Shown here in pieces: positions 6,050-7,867 of a DNA stretch of 7,867 bases. The stretch is from Treponema sp. (GTDB taxonomy: Bacteria > Spirochaetota > Spirochaetia > Treponematales > Breznakiellaceae). The notes beneath the pieces are model-generated. The model worked only from the letters and a program-made list of their open reading frames with translations. It ran no database searches and was not told the origin of the DNA. A program made the position numbers and the translations under genes. Location of the stretch: positions 1 to 7,867 of the forward strand of contig JAITEW010000111.1 of the NCBI GenBank assembly GCA_031281855.1, given 5' to 3'. Within the stretch, counting starts at the first letter, position 1. Each line of letters begins with the position of its first letter.

Positions 6050-6913
6050 ATGCTGAATACTTACACACTTGCGGAAACGCACCAGTATTATTTACTGGGA
6101 AAAATAGACCGGAAACATTTTGAAGGTCTTGTTTTTCAATACCTTATGGACAATTACGAGCGGTTCCATGTTTTTGAAGGGAACCGGGACCGGTTTGTTG
6201 ATTTCCTCGCCTGGTTTTATCCAAGGCTGTCGCGGGCGATAGGCTACTACCAGGAAAAGGGATCCAGCTTTGAGGCCTACATCGGCTCTATTGTACGCTG
6301 GGCCAGCAAGGAATACAGGTCCAAAGAAGCGGATCACAGGGCCACGGAATACGTCTGCTGGAAAGCCAAGGCCGAAGAGATGAACGCCTGCGAAGCCGAA
6401 CCCGAATACGGGAACGGAGATGGGAACGGAAACGCCTGGGATCTTCCTGCTTTTGAAAAAAACTACACGCCGCAGCAGATCCTTGTTCTGTTATTAAAAT
6501 CCTACTTTTTTGTTTCCGAAGATCTCCTGGACAGAATCGCTGCGTATGTGAACAGGAGCAAAGAAGATCTCAAGCGCCTTATCGATGAAATGCACAAGAA
6601 GCGCAGGGACAAAGAACAGAAAATTCTGGATCTCAGGAACAGAGTTCACTGCCAGTACTACCGCTGCCTGTCCTTCCACAAGCGGTATTCTTCAGTTGTC
6701 CCAGGGACCGCGTACTGGGAGAAAATGCAGGGCCGTTATGACCGGGCCAAGCGCCGCTATCATTCAATGAAAAAACGCCTTTCAGGAACGCGCCTGGACG
6801 CGTCCAACAGGGAGGTGGCTGAAATCTTAAAAATTCCAAAAGGGACTGTAGATTCCACTCTGTTTACTATCAGGAAAAAATCCCAAAGCCAGTTGGAATC
6901 TAAGGAAGCTTGA
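6050..6913 (+). CDS. Divergent sigma-70-like protein (putative transcription regulator)
   Basis: The product has 287 residues. Residues about 45-95 (FVDFLAWFYPRLSRAI, then GSSFEAYIGSIVRWASKEYR) resemble sigma region 2 of ECF-type factors. Residues 252-276 (SNREVAEILKIPKGTVDST and following) resemble the region 4 helix-turn-helix. Between them lies an unusually long segment of about 150 residues with a glycine/asparagine patch (121-128) and a highly charged, probably helical or coiled-coil stretch (170-243). No signal peptide or membrane segment is seen. The ATG at 6050 is chosen because AAGGAG lies 4 bases upstream; an in-frame GTG at 5978 has no ribosome binding site. The sigma assignment is by pattern recognition and is moderately sure. 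It could instead be a DNA-binding regulator with only a sigma-type helix-turn-helix. Confidence 0.7.
   Translation: MLNTYTLAETHQYYLLGKIDRKHFEGLVFQYLMDNYERFHVFEGNRDRFVDFLAWFYPRLSRAIGYYQEKGSSFEAYIGSIVRWASKEYRSKEADHRATEYVCWKAKAEEMNACEAEPEYGNGDGNGNAWDLPAFEKNYTPQQILVLLLKSYFFVSEDLLDRIAAYVNRSKEDLKRLIDEMHKKRRDKEQKILDLRNRVHCQYYRCLSFHKRYSSVVPGTAYWEKMQGRYDRAKRRYHSMKKRLSGTRLDASNREVAEILKIPKGTVDSTLFTIRKKSQSQLESKEA
6410..6433 (+). repeat. 12-bp tandem duplication in the sigma-like gene
   Basis: GGGAACGGAGAT is followed directly by GGGAACGGAAAC, identical at 10 of 12 positions. It encodes GNGD-GNGN in the linker. Because the unit is a multiple of three, copy-number change would keep the frame. Confidence 0.65.
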
Positions 6914-6931
6914 CAAGCAAAGCTTGTCTTT
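6912..6931 (+). terminator. Terminator beginning inside the stop codon of the sigma-like gene
   Basis: GACAAGC (6912-6918) pairs with GCTTGTC (6922-6928) around AAA and is followed by TTT. The first two bases of the stem are the last two of the TGA stop (6911-6913). A second hairpin, CCAAAA (6932-6937) with TTTTGG (6945-6950), follows at once. The T run is short, so strength is uncertain. Confidence 0.5.
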
Positions 6932-6998
6932 CCAAAAGCTGAAGTTTTGGAGCAGCCTCAGTTTTCCGGAGAACCAGGCGAATGCGGCAGTAACTAGT

Positions 6999-7129
6999 GT
7001 CTGTCCATAATGTAGACACATTATGGACAGACTACCTTAAAAACCGCATTTTCGTAGCCTGGGAACCGAAGGTTCCTTGGCGAGAAAATGCAAGGTCTGT
7101 CCACAAAGCAACCGACTTTGTGGACAGAC
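6999..7129 (+). repeat. Hairpin chain B (structured repeat downstream of the sigma-like gene)
   Basis: Three strong stems are in series. GTCTGTCCATAATGT (6999-7013) pairs perfectly over 15 bp with 7018-7032 around AGAC. GCATTTTC (7046-7053) pairs with GAAAATGC (7084-7091), enclosing GGAACC-GAA-GGTTCC (7062-7076). GTCTGTCCACAAAG (7095-7108) pairs over 14 bp with 7116-7129. The two outer hairpins share GTCTGTCCA and GGACAGAC arms. A 70-codon frame runs through the area but is explained by the palindromes. The order (long hairpin, A-rich linker, capped GC-TTTT stem, AAG, further stem) repeats that of 5561-5693. Confidence 0.7.
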
Positions 7130-7293
7130 ACGAATTAGTATTACTGCGTCAAAAATATGCGTCTAAACGGGTGTTTTATAGCTGTTTTATGACTCTAAAT
7201 GGGGGGTAAAATTTTTGGGAAAGGACTTATTCGACAGTCTCAACGATGGCGAAACCACTTCGAAAAGACGCATACCGGAATTATCGCCTTCAA
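7130..7293. other. Intergenic stretch without a supported gene
   Basis: Only short frames occur here. A TTG-started 40-codon frame (7215-7337) and an ATG-started 35-codon frame beginning at 7199 overlap in different frames, and neither has a normal ribosome binding site. The segment around 7229-7250 (TTCGACAGTCTCAACG) has the look of a dispersed intergenic repeat, but no second copy lies in the window. AAAAATATGCGT at 7154-7165 also occurs inverted within the promoter region near 1188-1199. Confidence 0.4.
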
Positions 7294-7324
7294 GGGGCGG
7301 GGTTGACAAGGGCTTCCCCGCCCC
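7294..7324 (-). terminator. GC-rich hairpin after the right-edge gene
   Basis: GGGGCGGGG (7294-7302) and CCCCGCCCC (7316-7324) form a perfect 9-bp stem with a 13-base loop, beginning 10 bases past the stop of the minus-strand gene. On that strand the stem is followed by TTGAAGG, not a T run, so it may stabilise the transcript end instead of terminating it. Confidence 0.5.
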
Positions 7325-7333
7325 CAGCGTCCC

Positions 7334-7867
7334 CTAAAGTCCTAATGCGAAGGACAACTGGATGCCGTTGGTTCTGAGCGCGACCCAGTCGCCCTTAAGG
7401 GGAATATCGTTTTTATTGATGTAGAAGTAACGATACGCTAATAAATCAGGATCCGTAGGGTCATAGACCCGGACTTCCCCGGTATTGCCGTCCACAGCGA
7501 TTTTAAAAGACACCGGAGAAGAAAGATTTTCCGCAGTGAGCAGGGGGGCGTACTCGTTCAGGTCGACGCTTTCCACCAGGTCCATGCGGGAGTTGGTGTA
7601 GCTGCGGTAGACCTGGCCGCTCAAGCCCTTTGGGATACGCTTGTTGGCGGGATTTTCATCGTAGTTGAGCCATAATAAGTACGATTTGCCGCTGCCCCAC
7701 GAAGCCGAGTTGTAAGCTCTGTCCCCAAATACATGGAGACCAAACCCGCCGTGGCCGTCTTCGGCGCCTGCTTTATAGAGCGTGTTGAATTCGTAGATCA
7801 TCGCATCCGCCTGCGGCGCCCTGACATTGATCTTAGCAAGGCGGGCAGTCGCATCATTCTGATAAAG
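7334..7867 (-). CDS. C-terminal part of a protein of unknown function (5' end outside window)
   Basis: The minus-strand frame stays open from the window edge through an internal ATG at 7801 to a TAG at 7336-7334, giving at least 177 residues. Nothing marks 7801 as the true start: there is no ribosome binding site there and the frame is open upstream. The visible part is beta-rich, with many Gly, Asn, Tyr and Asp residues (for example HGGFGLHVFGDRAYN near the middle), and ends in QLSFALGL, a final strand typical of barrel or sandwich proteins. No catalytic motif or membrane helix is seen. An exported or outer-membrane protein is plausible from composition, but the signal region is missing and I do not recognise the family. 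Confidence 0.75.
   Translation of the reverse strand, partial: LYQNDATARLAKINVRAPQADAMIYEFNTLYKAGAEDGHGGFGLHVFGDRAYNSASWGSGKSYLLWLNYDENPANKRIPKGLSGQVYRSYTNSRMDLVESVDLNEYAPLLTAENLSSPVSFKIAVDGNTGEVRVYDPTDPDLLAYRYFYINKNDIPLKGDWVALRTNGIQLSFALGL

Noticed and set aside
6997..7209. 70-codon plus-strand frame with repeated VH/TD-type segments
   Set aside because: The repeated peptide pattern comes from the perfect hairpins of chain B, and no ribosome binding site or protein-like composition is present.
7199..7337. Two overlapping small frames (35 and 40 codons)
   Set aside because: They compete in different frames, lack proper ribosome binding sites, and run into the GC-rich hairpin. The DNA looks more like a repeat than a gene.

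Overview
The window looks like chromosome from a Treponema-like spirochete, possibly a termite-gut treponeme. The reasons are moderate-to-high GC, export signals ending in the LFA-x-D style seen in treponemes, an outer-membrane barrel-type protein, and a divergent sigma-like protein. The assignment rests on recognition and was not searched. No phage, CRISPR, toxin-antitoxin or recognised defence system is visible, and no tRNA or rRNA gene was found.

Layout. Positions 1-1118 (minus strand) hold most of a secreted, probably beta-barrel, outer-membrane protein whose 3' end lies outside the window. A 707-bp divergent intergenic region follows. It carries two inverted copies of a GC-rich palindromic element and a relic of its end. 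argF (ornithine carbamoyltransferase, 1826-2779) comes next, with a leader hairpin that covers its ribosome binding site. A good promoter at about 2795-2823 then precedes a compact three-gene unit: a small exported protein of unknown function (2932-3357), an M24 metallopeptidase (3357-4523, overlapping the previous stop as TGATG) and a DHH/DHHA1 phosphoesterase of the NrnA type (4539-5510).

The 539-bp gap after it (5511-6049) contains a chain of hairpins (5561-5693) and a third copy of the palindromic element. A gene for a 287-residue protein with sigma-70-like region 2 and region 4 parts separated by a long charged linker follows (6050-6913) and ends in a terminator that starts inside the stop codon. 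A second chain of hairpins (6999-7129) has the same architecture as the first but different sequence. At the right edge lies the 3' part of another minus-strand gene (7334-7867), with a GC-rich hairpin beyond its stop.

How the parts relate. The genes are ordinary metabolism, peptide and nucleotide turnover, and envelope, and they do not form an obvious single pathway. The unusual content is intergenic. One family of palindromic elements has all three copies pointing the same end at the start of the adjacent gene. Two hairpin chains lie just downstream of genes and keep their fold while changing sequence. These two repeat families are the best candidates in the window for something undescribed.
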